Part shown: piece by piece, positions 1 to 7,929 of the stretch | Position numbering within the stretch: position 1 is the stretch's first letter | How the letters are laid out: the number at the start of each line of letters is the position of its first letter | Source of the DNA: Salinicoccus sp. Bachu38 | GTDB lineage: Bacteria > Bacillota > Bacilli > Staphylococcales > Salinicoccaceae | Length of the DNA stretch: 64,000 nt | Assembly: GCF_038561955.2 (NCBI RefSeq) | Contig: NZ_CP138333.2 | Span: forward strand, 2,170,001 to 2,234,000 | Direction of reading: 5' to 3' | Program-made: the position numbers and the translations under genes | The notes under the pieces: model-generated | The model's database searches: none | What the model saw: only the letters and a program-made list of their open reading frames with translations | What the model was told of the DNA's origin: nothing

Positions 1-1461
1 AATACATTCTGGGACTGGGTATCCGAAAATACCGAAAGTGCCCATATGGTCATGTGGCTGATGAGTGACCGTGCCCTCCCGAGAAGTCTCACAATGATGG
101 AAGGATTCGGTGTCCATACGTTCAGACTCGTTAATGCAGAAGGCAGGAGCCATTTCGTCAAATTCCACTGGAAGCCGAAATTCGGCACCCACCAGGTACT
201 GTGGGATGAGGCACAGATGATCAACGGCAAGAACATAGACTTCAACCGTATGGAGCTGTGGCAGAATATCGAAAAAGGCATCCCTGCTGAATTCGAACTG
301 GGTCTACAGGTCATCCCGGAAGAAGATGAATTCGAGATGGAATTCGATATCCTGGATCCAACCAAGCTCTGGCCGGAAGAGGAAGTGCCTGTACAGATTG
401 TCGGCAAACTGACATTGAACCAGAATGTGGACAACTACTTCGCAGAGACGGAGCAGGTCGCATTCCACCCTGGACATGTCGTTCCGGGCATCGACTTCAC
501 CAATGACCCATTGCTCCAGGGCAGACTGTTCTCCTACACGGATACACAGCTGATCCGTCTCGGCGGCCCGAACTTCCACCAGATTCCGATCAACCGTCCG
601 GTGTGTCCGTTCGCCAACAACCAGCGTGACGGCTATAACCAGATGTACATCCATAAAGGTAAAACCTCATACCATAAGAATGCCATAAACAACAATCAGC
701 CTGAACCATTGGCTGCTGAAAAAGGCGGATATGAGCATTACAGCGAAAAGGTCGAAGGCAGGAAGGTCCGTGCCAGAAGCGAAAGCTTTACAGACCACTT
801 CAGCCAGGCCAAGCTCTTCCTGAACTCCATGTCAGAGACTGAAAGACAGCATATATATGATGCACTCAGTTTCGAACTGGGCAAATGCGACATGGAAATC
901 CGGGAGAACGCCATCTATAAACTGCTGAACAAGATCGACCGTGACATGACGGAATATGTGGCAGACAGAGTGGGTGTGGAAGCACCACCGGAAGTGGAGG
1001 AATCCACCTACTCCAAACGCTCTCCTGCACTCAGCATGGAAAACACCGACTTCTCCCTTGAAACGCGCACAGTCGGTGTAATGCTGACACCGGATGTCGC
1101 AGAACAGACGCTGAAGGAGACCAAGTCCAAGCTTGAAGAACAGGGACTGCAGGTCACTTTCATATCCGATAAGATATACAAGATCGGAGACATCACCCTG
1201 GATGAGACATTCGACACTGTACACTGTGTACTTTTCGATTCAATAATCATATTGAAAGGTGAGGAAAAACCGCCTGCACCGGTCATCGAGAACCTGGAGA
1301 TCGCATATAAGCATAAAAAGGCGATCGGCTATGGCATAGACTCCGGGGATATCTTTGATATGCTCTCCTTCACCAAAAACGACAAAGGCGTCGCAGATAT
1401 CGAACAGGACCTTGATGACTTCCTCGAAGCCGTCAAAGGCCACAGGGTCTGGAACAGATAG
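1..1461 (+). CDS. katE: Catalase, large-subunit (HPII/KatE type), 5' truncated
   Basis: Haem catalase that disproportionates hydrogen peroxide in the cytoplasm. The reading frame is open from base 1, so the N-terminal part, including the catalytic His, lies outside the window; 486 residues are visible. The proximal haem-ligand signature is present as GRLFSYTDTQ, followed by the conserved segment GGPNFHQIPINRP typical of catalases. The protein continues for about 130 residues past the catalase core into a flavodoxin/class I GATase-like C-terminal domain (from about 1050 to the stop), which marks the large-subunit clade rather than the short staphylococcal KatA. A terminator follows directly, so it appears to be the last gene of its transcript. 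Confidence 0.93.
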   Translation, partial: NTFWDWVSENTESAHMVMWLMSDRALPRSLTMMEGFGVHTFRLVNAEGRSHFVKFHWKPKFGTHQVLWDEAQMINGKNIDFNRMELWQNIEKGIPAEFELGLQVIPEEDEFEMEFDILDPTKLWPEEEVPVQIVGKLTLNQNVDNYFAETEQVAFHPGHVVPGIDFTNDPLLQGRLFSYTDTQLIRLGGPNFHQIPINRPVCPFANNQRDGYNQMYIHKGKTSYHKNAINNNQPEPLAAEKGGYEHYSEKVEGRKVRARSESFTDHFSQAKLFLNSMSETERQHIYDALSFELGKCDMEIRENAIYKLLNKIDRDMTEYVADRVGVEAPPEVEESTYSKRSPALSMENTDFSLETRTVGVMLTPDVAEQTLKETKSKLEEQGLQVTFISDKIYKIGDITLDETFDTVHCVLFDSIIILKGEEKPPAPVIENLEIAYKHKKAIGYGIDSGDIFDMLSFTKNDKGVADIEQDLDDFLEAVKGHRVWNR

Positions 1462-1474
1462 TTTCCATGAACAT

Positions 1475-1504
1475 CCCCCTCCTATCCAGGAGGGGGTTTT
1501 TATT
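1475..1504 (+). terminator. Rho-independent terminator of catalase gene
   Basis: Perfect 9-bp stem (CCCCCTCCT / AGGAGGGGG) with a 4-base loop, followed by TTTTTATTT, 13 bp after the catalase stop codon. Confidence 0.92.
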
Positions 1505-1563
1505 TATGGACATGCCGATCATCATCCTCTGTGCTTCTTTGAAAAAGTGTCACATATTATCTT

Positions 1564-1592
1564 TTGACCGCCCCTCTCCTGCGTGATAGAAT
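1564..1592 (+). promoter_or_regulatory. Sigma-A promoter of the marR-MMPL operon
   Basis: TTGACC at 1564-1569 and TAGAAT at 1587-1592 with exact 17-bp spacing. Transcription would begin near 1599, just before the palindrome at 1610-1625. Confidence 0.75.
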
Positions 1593-1609
1593 ATGAAATG
1601 TTTCAATTA

Positions 1610-1625
1610 GTTGAGCATGCTCAAC
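1610..1625. promoter_or_regulatory. Palindromic operator candidate for the MarR regulator
   Basis: GTTGAGCATGCTCAAC is a perfect 16-bp palindrome a few bases downstream of the predicted transcription start and before the marR start codon. MarR proteins commonly bind such TTGA-N-TCAA palindromes and repress their own operon. It also argues against the upstream TTG at 1611 as translation start. Confidence 0.6.
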
Positions 1626-1646
1626 AATCAAGCGAGGTTCGATATT

Positions 1647-2111
1647 ATGAAGAGGAAAAATGACATCGTACATAACTTGAGGGATATATACGGCTACGGA
1701 TACACGAAAGTCTTCAGCGATGTGACGGATTCCGTCGCGCGCATGCATATTTCGAAGACCCAGATGGACATCATCAAGTATATCTACCTCAAAGGCCATG
1801 CAACGCCTTCTGCGCTTGCTTTGGAGCTGAATGTGCAAAGGAGTGCGATTACGCATACCGTCAAAAAGCTCGAACGCAAAAACCTGGTGACGGTCAAGCA
1901 GAACGAGCTGACGAATGACAGGCGCTCCAAGCTCGTCTATATGACCCAGGAGGCAGAGGAACTGCTGGAGGAATTCATGGACAACATCCTTGAAAAGATC
2001 AGGGAGGATGTCGGTGAACTGTCCCAGGAGGAAGAACGCACACTGCACGATGCCACACTTACAATATTGAAATACATACCTGGAGGTATACACGATGAAA
2101 CATATTCTTAA
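1647..2111 (+). CDS. MarR family transcriptional regulator
   Basis: Winged-helix DNA-binding protein of about 154 residues. The HTH core is recognisable (KGHATPSALALELNVQRSA followed by HTVKKLERKNLV) with the MarR wing (NELTNDRRSKLVYMTQEAEEL). I place the start at the ATG at 1647, after AGCGAGG; an in-frame TTG at 1611 would begin inside a perfect palindrome that is probably the operator. It overlaps the downstream MMPL exporter gene by 17 bp, so the two are co-transcribed and translationally coupled. A MarR-MMPL pair resembles ydgG-ydgH of Bacillus subtilis. The likely role is repression of the exporter until a lipophilic or toxic ligand binds. The ligand is unknown. Confidence 0.88.
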   Translation: MKRKNDIVHNLRDIYGYGYTKVFSDVTDSVARMHISKTQMDIIKYIYLKGHATPSALALELNVQRSAITHTVKKLERKNLVTVKQNELTNDRRSKLVYMTQEAEELLEEFMDNILEKIREDVGELSQEEERTLHDATLTILKYIPGGIHDETYS

Positions 2112-4737
2112 GTTCAAATGGCCGATTACGGCACTGATGCTCATTTTTGCCGTAACAACCTATATCCTTGCTCCCAACCTCACCCAATTGGCCGCAGAGA
2201 AGGGAGATGTCCAACTGTCCGACGATTCTCCAAGTGAACAGGCACGGCAGTTCCTTGAAGAATATGACCAGGACAAGGAGATGATGTCACTCGTCCTCGA
2301 ATTCGATGGTGAGGTCATGCCGAACGAAGCGGACATCCTTTCATACATCGATGAAATAGAGTCGGTTGAAGGTGTGGAAAATGTCATCAATCCTTTTGAG
2401 TTTGAAGATGACGTGCAGGAAAACTTCATCAATGACGAAAACGGCGTCATCATGATACCGATGGATTATGTTGGACCGGTCAATAATATCAGCAGTGCCG
2501 CTGATACCATCGAAGAGATGAATCCGACCGAAGCCGAGACGTCCATGACATCAAACGAGCTGATTCAGCATACGGTCGAGCAGGATGCCATGGAAGGCAT
2601 ACAGTCCACTGAAATGTTTACGGTGATCATCGTTGTCGCCGTACTGCTGCTCATGTTCCGATCCATCGTTACACCATTCATCCCTGTGGCGGTGGTCGGT
2701 GTGGCCTATCTGATCGGCCAGTCATTCGTTGCATGGTTCGTGGAATGGTTCGGCTTCCCGATTTCACCCCAGACACAGAGCTTCCTGATCGTCATCCTGT
2801 TCGGTATCGGAACCGACTACTGCATCCTCCTGCTCAACCGTTTCAGGGAGGAGCTCGAGCATCATGACAAATATGATGCCATTATCCGTACCTTCTCCAC
2901 CGGGGGCAAGACGGTCTTCATCAGCGGACTTTCCGGGGCGATCGTGTTCGGCGTACTCTATTTTGCAAACTTTGAGATATACCGTTCTGCAGTCGGCGTG
3001 GCACTTGGTGTCGTCTTCCTGCTGCTGTCTCTCTTCACCCTACTTCCCGCCCTCATGCATATGCTCGGCAAGTACATATTCTGGCCGAACATCAAGAAGA
3101 CGGAGTTCAAGGAAAGCAGATTATGGACGCCACTCGGCATATTCTCATTGAAATATCCGACCCGCATCATCTTCTCCATCTTCGCCATACTGATTGCGGT
3201 GGCGCTCTTCTATGATGACGAAGTGAACTTCGATTCAATCGAGGAACTGGACGATGAATACTCCGCAGTACACGCTACCAATGTCGTCAGCGAGAATTTC
3301 GACGAAGGCCAGCTGTTCCCGGTAGAAGTCATTCTCTCCAACGGGGACGACCTACTGACACAGGAGAGCCTTTCAAGACTCGATGCCGTAGCTTCCACAG
3401 TCTCAAGCCTTGAAGGCGTCCAGGAGGTGCAGACCATCACACGGCCGGCCGGCGAGGAGATCGAGGATCTTGGTGTCCGCAACCAGCTTGAGCAGGCCAA
3501 TGAAGGCATTGCCGACATGCAGGAAGGGCTGACCGAAATATCGGATGGGCTGACCGAAGCAAGTGAGAGCCTTGCCAACACCAACATGGAAGGTGGAGAC
3601 CTTTCCGAGCTCGGATCCGGCATCGATGAAATCAACAGCAATATCGGCCAGATCACCGAGTACATGACACAGACCGGCGATGTTGAAGGTGCTGCCCAGC
3701 AGCTGTCACAGGTACAGGAAGGGCTGGCAACTCTCTCCGGGGAAGTGTCTGCTGCCAATACACAGATGAGTGAACAGCAGGCAGCCGCCAATGAGCAGCT
3801 AACGGAGCTCTCCAACGGATTGAGTGGTTCCGCCGAAGGCATAGATGAGATACAGAGAGGACTCGAAGAAGTGTCCACCCTCCTTGGTGAAATCAGCGAC
3901 AATGAAGCCGTCGACCAGACGGGCATCCATGTACCACAGTCATTCATCGACAACGACGATGTACAGGACGCTGTCGATCAATATGCATTCGGCGATAATG
4001 AAGCACTGATCATGAACGTCATTCTGGCCGATGATCCATACAGCCATGAAGCCATGGCAACACTGAATGAGGTTGAGGAGACCGTGGATGGTGAACTCCA
4101 GCGTCTCGACCGTGAGGGGACTGATTTCTATTTCTCCGGTGTAACAAGCATGAACCGGGATCTGAACCAGATTTCAAATGACGACTACAATCGTGTCGTA
4201 ACGATATTCATACTGACACTGTTTGTCATTCTGGCCATCATCTTCAGATCCCTGATCCTGCCGATTTCGATGATCAGCTCCATATTCATCACCTATTTCG
4301 CATCTGTAACCATTACACAATGGCTGCTCGGGTTCTTCGGCTATGGTGAATTGAACTGGGCAGTGCCATTCTTCAGTCTGATCATATTCGCGGCACTCGG
4401 CATCGACTACTCCATATTCATCATCGACCGGTTCAGGGAGGAGCTTACGGGACGCAGCATACGGGACGCCATTGAACAGTCCATCAGACGCATGGGCGGT
4501 GTCGTCATAACAGCTGTCATCATCCTGTCCGGTACATTTGCCGCCCTGCTGCCATCCGGCATGATCATTCTGATCCAGGTCGCAAGCATCATCATATTCG
4601 CCCTGCTCTTCTATGCCTTCATCGTGCTGCCGCTTCTCGTGCCAGCGTTCGTGATCACATTCGGCCGCGGCAACTGGTGGCCATTCAGAATGCCAGGCGG
4701 CAGAGAACGTGAGAACAAGTTTAGGGACAAGGAATAA
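2095..4737 (+). CDS. MMPL/RND-family membrane exporter
   Basis: Integral membrane transporter of 880 residues in two homologous halves. The N-terminal TM helix (about residues 4-26) is followed by an extracytoplasmic domain, then a five-helix block with the MMPL signature FGIGTDYCILLLNRFREEL; the second half repeats this with AALGIDYSIFIIDRFREEL, whose buried Asp residues are the proton-relay positions of the family. Between the halves is a long extracytoplasmic region (about residues 460-600) rich in Gln, Glu, Ser and Gly and helical in pattern, probably a coiled coil. GGAGG at 2082-2086 precedes the ATG. The MarR partner suggests inducible export of a hydrophobic compound or lipid; the substrate cannot be read from the sequence. 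Confidence 0.9.
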   Translation: MKHILKFKWPITALMLIFAVTTYILAPNLTQLAAEKGDVQLSDDSPSEQARQFLEEYDQDKEMMSLVLEFDGEVMPNEADILSYIDEIESVEGVENVINPFEFEDDVQENFINDENGVIMIPMDYVGPVNNISSAADTIEEMNPTEAETSMTSNELIQHTVEQDAMEGIQSTEMFTVIIVVAVLLLMFRSIVTPFIPVAVVGVAYLIGQSFVAWFVEWFGFPISPQTQSFLIVILFGIGTDYCILLLNRFREELEHHDKYDAIIRTFSTGGKTVFISGLSGAIVFGVLYFANFEIYRSAVGVALGVVFLLLSLFTLLPALMHMLGKYIFWPNIKKTEFKESRLWTPLGIFSLKYPTRIIFSIFAILIAVALFYDDEVNFDSIEELDDEYSAVHATNVVSENFDEGQLFPVEVILSNGDDLLTQESLSRLDAVASTVSSLEGVQEVQTITRPAGEEIEDLGVRNQLEQANEGIADMQEGLTEISDGLTEASESLANTNMEGGDLSELGSGIDEINSNIGQITEYMTQTGDVEGAAQQLSQVQEGLATLSGEVSAANTQMSEQQAAANEQLTELSNGLSGSAEGIDEIQRGLEEVSTLLGEISDNEAVDQTGIHVPQSFIDNDDVQDAVDQYAFGDNEALIMNVILADDPYSHEAMATLNEVEETVDGELQRLDREGTDFYFSGVTSMNRDLNQISNDDYNRVVTIFILTLFVILAIIFRSLILPISMISSIFITYFASVTITQWLLGFFGYGELNWAVPFFSLIIFAALGIDYSIFIIDRFREELTGRSIRDAIEQSIRRMGGVVITAVIILSGTFAALLPSGMIILIQVASIIIFALLFYAFIVLPLLVPAFVITFGRGNWWPFRMPGGRERENKFRDKE

Positions 4738-4787
4738 CGGGTAAATATTAAAAGTTACGAATAAATGAATGATTGAGGAGTGAATAT

Positions 4788-5036
4788 ATGCCTTCGCAAA
4801 AAAGTCCAGGCATTGCAGCAGTCCTGAGCGCTCTGATCAGCGGGCTGGGACAGATCTATAACGGTCAGATCCTGAAAGGGATCATCATCATTCTCCTGCA
4901 AGTGATCAATGGCGCCCTGACAATCGTACTGATCGGCTACGTGTTCCTGCCAATAGTATGGTTATATGCAGTCATTGACGCGTACCGCAGTGCAGAAAAG
5001 ATAAACGCAAGAAACTTCCGCAGATATGGCAGATAA
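4788..5036 (+). CDS. Small membrane protein, TM2-like
   Basis: 82-residue protein with two hydrophobic segments separated by a short turn and the pattern SGLGQIYNGQILKG, which resembles the TM2-domain family motif of small two-helix proteins. The ATG at 4788 is preceded by GAGGAG with 7-bp spacing; an upstream alternative start overlaps that ribosome-binding site. It lies 50 bp after the MMPL gene and before a terminator, so it may be the third gene of that operon. No function can be assigned from sequence. Confidence 0.75.
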   Translation: MPSQKSPGIAAVLSALISGLGQIYNGQILKGIIIILLQVINGALTIVLIGYVFLPIVWLYAVIDAYRSAEKINARNFRRYGR

Positions 5037-5040
5037 ATAA

Positions 5041-5067
5041 AGCAGGCCCATGGCCTGCTTTTCTTTT
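5041..5067 (+). terminator. Rho-independent terminator
   Basis: AGCAGGCC / GGCCTGCT 8-bp stem with a CAT loop followed by TTTCTTTT, immediately after the small membrane protein. Confidence 0.85.
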
Positions 5068-5093
5068 ATCACAATATATGTGTATGGTATAAT
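5065..5093 (+). promoter_or_regulatory. Extended -10 promoter
   Basis: TGGTATAAT, an extended -10 (TATAAT at 5088-5093), with only a weak -35 (TTTATC at 5065-5070, 17-bp spacing), 24 bp before the start codon at 5117. Confidence 0.6.
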
Positions 5094-5116
5094 TTCACTG
5101 AAGGATGTGATTACGT

Positions 5117-5632
5117 ATGGAAATTTTCGGTCTTTTTGCAGGCCTTGCCATCATCGGCATACTGATTGCCATTTTCTTTTTCCTGCTCGGAATCGTCAAA
5201 TGGCTGTTGCAAGGGTACTTCCTTTTCCGCGTCGCGGAGAAGAAGAATCTGGATATGCCATGGCTCGGTTTTGTGCCGTTCGGCACGTTCTACCTGGGCG
5301 GGCAGATGTATGACGGCCATATAACAGGACGTGGCCAGTTCAATCCCAAGACCATCGGTCTCGTATTCGCGATCGTCGGCATCGTCATCTATATCATGGG
5401 GCTTTCCATCGGCGACATTGCGATCAGCTATATACTCATGGAATCCATTGTGTTCCTGGGCATATTCAAGGCATATACGAAGAACCTCGGCGTCGCTGTA
5501 CTGCTTGCCCTCTTGAACTTTGTGACTGCAGGCATCGCAGCCATCATCATCCTCTTCCTCTACAACCGTAAGCTGGAAGAAGATGCATTTGGTGTTGTGG
5601 ACGAAACAGGCGAACAGTATAAGAGCATTTAA
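5117..5632 (+). CDS. Four-helix membrane protein of unknown function
   Basis: 171-residue protein with about four hydrophobic stretches (residues roughly 4-30, 80-105, 108-120 and 125-150) and a charged tail ending EDAFGVVDETGEQYKSI. The segment KKNLDMPWLGFVPFGTFYLGGQ has the look of a conserved loop, but I cannot tie it to a named family. It has its own extended -10 promoter and a strong shared terminator downstream, so it is probably monocistronic. Confidence 0.75.
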   Translation: MEIFGLFAGLAIIGILIAIFFFLLGIVKWLLQGYFLFRVAEKKNLDMPWLGFVPFGTFYLGGQMYDGHITGRGQFNPKTIGLVFAIVGIVIYIMGLSIGDIAISYILMESIVFLGIFKAYTKNLGVAVLLALLNFVTAGIAAIIILFLYNRKLEEDAFGVVDETGEQYKSI

Positions 5633-5636
5633 CCGT

Positions 5637-5670
5637 AAAACGGTCCTGGCAATGGTCAGGACCGTTTTTT
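5637..5670. terminator. Bidirectional terminator between convergent genes
   Basis: 12-bp stem (AAAACGGTCCTG / CAGGACCGTTTT) with an 8-base loop and a T run on the + side; the A-rich 5' flank allows it to serve the leftward gene ending at 5681 as well. Confidence 0.85.
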
Positions 5671-5680
5671 ATATCATCCA

Positions 5681-6703
5681 TCATTCCACTTCCAGCTCAA
5701 GCAGCCGGTCATCATCCTCTGATGGACTCCCCCGGCCATCGGTATTATTCGTGATGGTGTAAAGCTGGTTTTCTTCCACTCGCACATCCCGCATCCTGCT
5801 GCCTTCGTCATAGAAAGTCGAGGGGGAATTCGATGACAGGTCGAAGGCGACGACTTCATTGCCCCTGAGCGTTGCGATATAGAGGGTGCCGTCATCATAG
5901 GCGATGCCTGAAGGGGCCCATGTGTCCGAACCTGTGTGGTAGATCGGCGTCTCCATCCCCTCCTCTTCCTCATCGCCTTCGATCAGCGGCCATCCATAGT
6001 TGGCGCCGGGTTCGATGACATTGATCTCATCATGACCGCTTGCCCCGTGCTCGGTGGCGTAAAGCGTACCTTCTTCATCCCATGCCAGACCCTGCGGGTT
6101 TCGATGCCCGTAACTGTACACTTCCGTATCAAACGGATTGTCTTCCGGGATGGAACCATCGAGTGCGACCCTCAATATCTTGCCCGCCAAACTGTTTCTG
6201 TCCTGGCTGTATTCTCCATTGCCGGCGTCTCCCGTTGTGATATAGAGGTGGCCGTCCGGCCCGATATCCACCCTTCCGCCGTTATGGATATTGCCTCCGG
6301 GGATATCTTCAACGATGACATCGGATTCGGACCAGGCAGATCCGTCCCGCTTCATCTCGACGACCCGGTTCTTCTCCCCGCCATCCGAATAGGTATGATA
6401 GAGAAAAGCAGTGTCAGGGTCATCGGGGTGCAGGATGAATCCGAGCAGTCCCCCTTCTCCGGATGCATGGGTCTCCTGCTCGAGTTTTAGGGACTGGACT
6501 GCGATCTCATCTTCAGTCACCCGTTTCAGCGTCCCTCCCCTTTCAGAAATATAGAAACCTTCTTCTGCCTTCTCGATCATCCAGGGCGTCTCGAGGTCCT
6601 CCGCCAGCGTTTCTGCCTCCCCCTCATCCGGGCCATTGCTCGCCGCTTCGTTGCTGCACGCTCCGAGCATGAGAATCATCAACAGAACAATTCCCCTCTT
6701 CAT
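5681..6703 (-). CDS. PQQ-dependent sugar dehydrogenase-like lipoprotein
   Basis: Secreted lipid-anchored protein of 340 residues. The signal peptide ends in the lipobox LGAC with Cys16. The rest is a six-bladed propeller of the soluble aldose sugar dehydrogenase (GdhB/YliI) family: NIHNGGRVDIGPDGHLYITTG carries the family's conserved His region, and GHRNPQGLAWD and GASGHDEINVIEPGANYGW are hallmark segments of the PQQ/calcium site. It would oxidise aldoses outside the membrane and pass electrons to the respiratory chain if PQQ is available; no pqq biosynthesis genes are visible, so it may scavenge PQQ or act otherwise. It follows the amidohydrolase gene by 21 bp, probably in one transcript. 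Confidence 0.85.
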   Translation of the reverse strand: MKRGIVLLMILMLGACSNEAASNGPDEGEAETLAEDLETPWMIEKAEEGFYISERGGTLKRVTEDEIAVQSLKLEQETHASGEGGLLGFILHPDDPDTAFLYHTYSDGGEKNRVVEMKRDGSAWSESDVIVEDIPGGNIHNGGRVDIGPDGHLYITTGDAGNGEYSQDRNSLAGKILRVALDGSIPEDNPFDTEVYSYGHRNPQGLAWDEEGTLYATEHGASGHDEINVIEPGANYGWPLIEGDEEEEGMETPIYHTGSDTWAPSGIAYDDGTLYIATLRGNEVVAFDLSSNSPSTFYDEGSRMRDVRVEENQLYTITNNTDGRGSPSEDDDRLLELEVE

Positions 6704-6724
6704 TGCATCCCCTCTTTCCCCAAA

Positions 6725-7831
6725 TTATTTTACATTCAATATCGCCTGGTACAATATCTCCGCCCCGTTCGCCAGTGCCGAGTGTTCGAATGTCATGTTC
6801 GGGTGATGGAGTCCCGGCTTCAGATCACAGCCGAGCCCGAGCATCGCCCCTTTGAGTTCGGGCATCTTGACCGTATAGTAGTGGAAATCATCGCCGCCGC
6901 TTGTAATGATCGGCTCGAGGCACTTCTCCTCTCCGAGCACATCGACGATTGATGTGCGCAGTACATCAATCGCATCCTGGTGGCTCTCACTCGCCACAAT
7001 ACCCGAGAACTCCATATCTTCGATCTTTACATCATAGAGTGCCTCGATGTTTTTGAGGATATTGAAGACACGTCCTTTCAGCTCCTCCATCTGCTCGTTG
7101 GTCTGGGCACGCATATCAATGCCGCATTCCGCATTCCCTGGTATGATGTTCAGCGACTTTCCACCGGCAAGGAACTGCGTCATCTTGACCGAGGAGGGGA
7201 TGACGGGATTGATGTGTATTTTGGAAAGCATATTGACGATGTCAGTGCCCACCTCGATGGCATTATGATTCAGGTGCGGTCTCGCTCCATGGGCATCTTC
7301 GCCGACGATCCTGAATTGAAGCGATCCGGCAGCCCCATGTTCAATGCTCGGTGCGGCATATCCATTGGTCGCCTCCTCTATCGGTCTCAAATGGATGCCG
7401 AAAAAGTAGTCCAGATCATCCACAACCCCTTCGTCGACGACGGACAGCGCACCCGTCCCGACCTCTTCGGCCGGCTGGAAAACGAACCGCACGCCTCTTG
7501 ATTCGAGCGCCGCGTCGTCCTTTATTTTCAGCATCGTGCCGATCACCATCGAAGTATGCGCATCATGTCCGCAGGAGTGGTTCGCCTGCTTGACGCCATC
7601 CACTTCCTGGAACAGTGCATCTATATCCGCCCGGACACCGATGATCGGATTTCCCGCATCAAAATTCCCTACGTCACAGTAGAGTCCCGTCGTATTGCTG
7701 AACTTTACAGGATTGAATCCGGCCTCCTGCAAATAATTGTATATGTACTCCGTCGTTTCGGTCTCCTCGTAGCTCAATTCCGGGTGTGCATGCATATGTT
7801 CAAAAACTTCCTTCATTTTTTCATCCATCAT
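6725..7831 (-). CDS. M20D family amidohydrolase (N-acyl-amino-acid hydrolase)
   Basis: Cytoplasmic zinc aminoacylase of 368 residues in the HipO/IAA-amino acid hydrolase group. Metal-site residues are visible: Asp71 in GVRADIDALF, and Cys87, His89 and His92 in HSCGHDAHTS; FQPAEEVGTGA carries the catalytic Glu pair and a central dimerisation domain follows. The ATG at 7831 is preceded by AAGGAG. It is divergent from a YfcC-type transporter and an N-acylamino-acid racemase-like enzyme. In Geobacillus an M20D desuccinylase acts with an N-succinylamino-acid racemase to turn D- into L-amino acids, and the same logic may apply here. The acyl group and amino acid are not known. Confidence 0.87.
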   Translation of the reverse strand: MMDEKMKEVFEHMHAHPELSYEETETTEYIYNYLQEAGFNPVKFSNTTGLYCDVGNFDAGNPIIGVRADIDALFQEVDGVKQANHSCGHDAHTSMVIGTMLKIKDDAALESRGVRFVFQPAEEVGTGALSVVDEGVVDDLDYFFGIHLRPIEEATNGYAAPSIEHGAAGSLQFRIVGEDAHGARPHLNHNAIEVGTDIVNMLSKIHINPVIPSSVKMTQFLAGGKSLNIIPGNAECGIDMRAQTNEQMEELKGRVFNILKNIEALYDVKIEDMEFSGIVASESHQDAIDVLRTSIVDVLGEEKCLEPIITSGGDDFHYYTVKMPELKGAMLGLGCDLKPGLHHPNMTFEHSALANGAEILYQAILNVK

Positions 7832-7857
7832 ATTTTAATCTCCTTCCATACAAATTA

Positions 7858-7886
7858 TTGAATATTCATTCACTCTTTATTATAAT
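7858..7886 (+). promoter_or_regulatory. Sigma-A promoter of the yfcC-like/racemase operon
   Basis: TTGAAT (7858-7863) and TATAAT (7881-7886) with 17-bp spacing. The -35 overlaps the inverted repeat TGAATATTCA. Confidence 0.75.
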
Positions 7887-7894
7887 ACATTATT

Positions 7895-7912
7895 AATTAC
7901 TTGAAAATTCAA
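7895..7912. promoter_or_regulatory. CodY-box-like site / TTGAA-N2-TTCAA inverted repeat
   Basis: AATTACTTGAAAATT (7895-7909) matches the CodY consensus AATTTTCWGAAAATT at 12 of 15 positions. The overlapping 7901-7912 element TTGAAAATTCAA is an inverted repeat resembling the one at 7858-7869, 43 bp centre to centre. Location just after the -10 fits a repressor site for a nutrient-uptake operon. Confidence 0.4.
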
Positions 7913-7929
7913 ACAGGGGGTATTTGATT

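Noticed and set aside
1611-1646. TTG at 1611 as start of the MarR gene
   Set aside because: It lies inside a perfect palindrome at the predicted transcription start and lacks a ribosome site.
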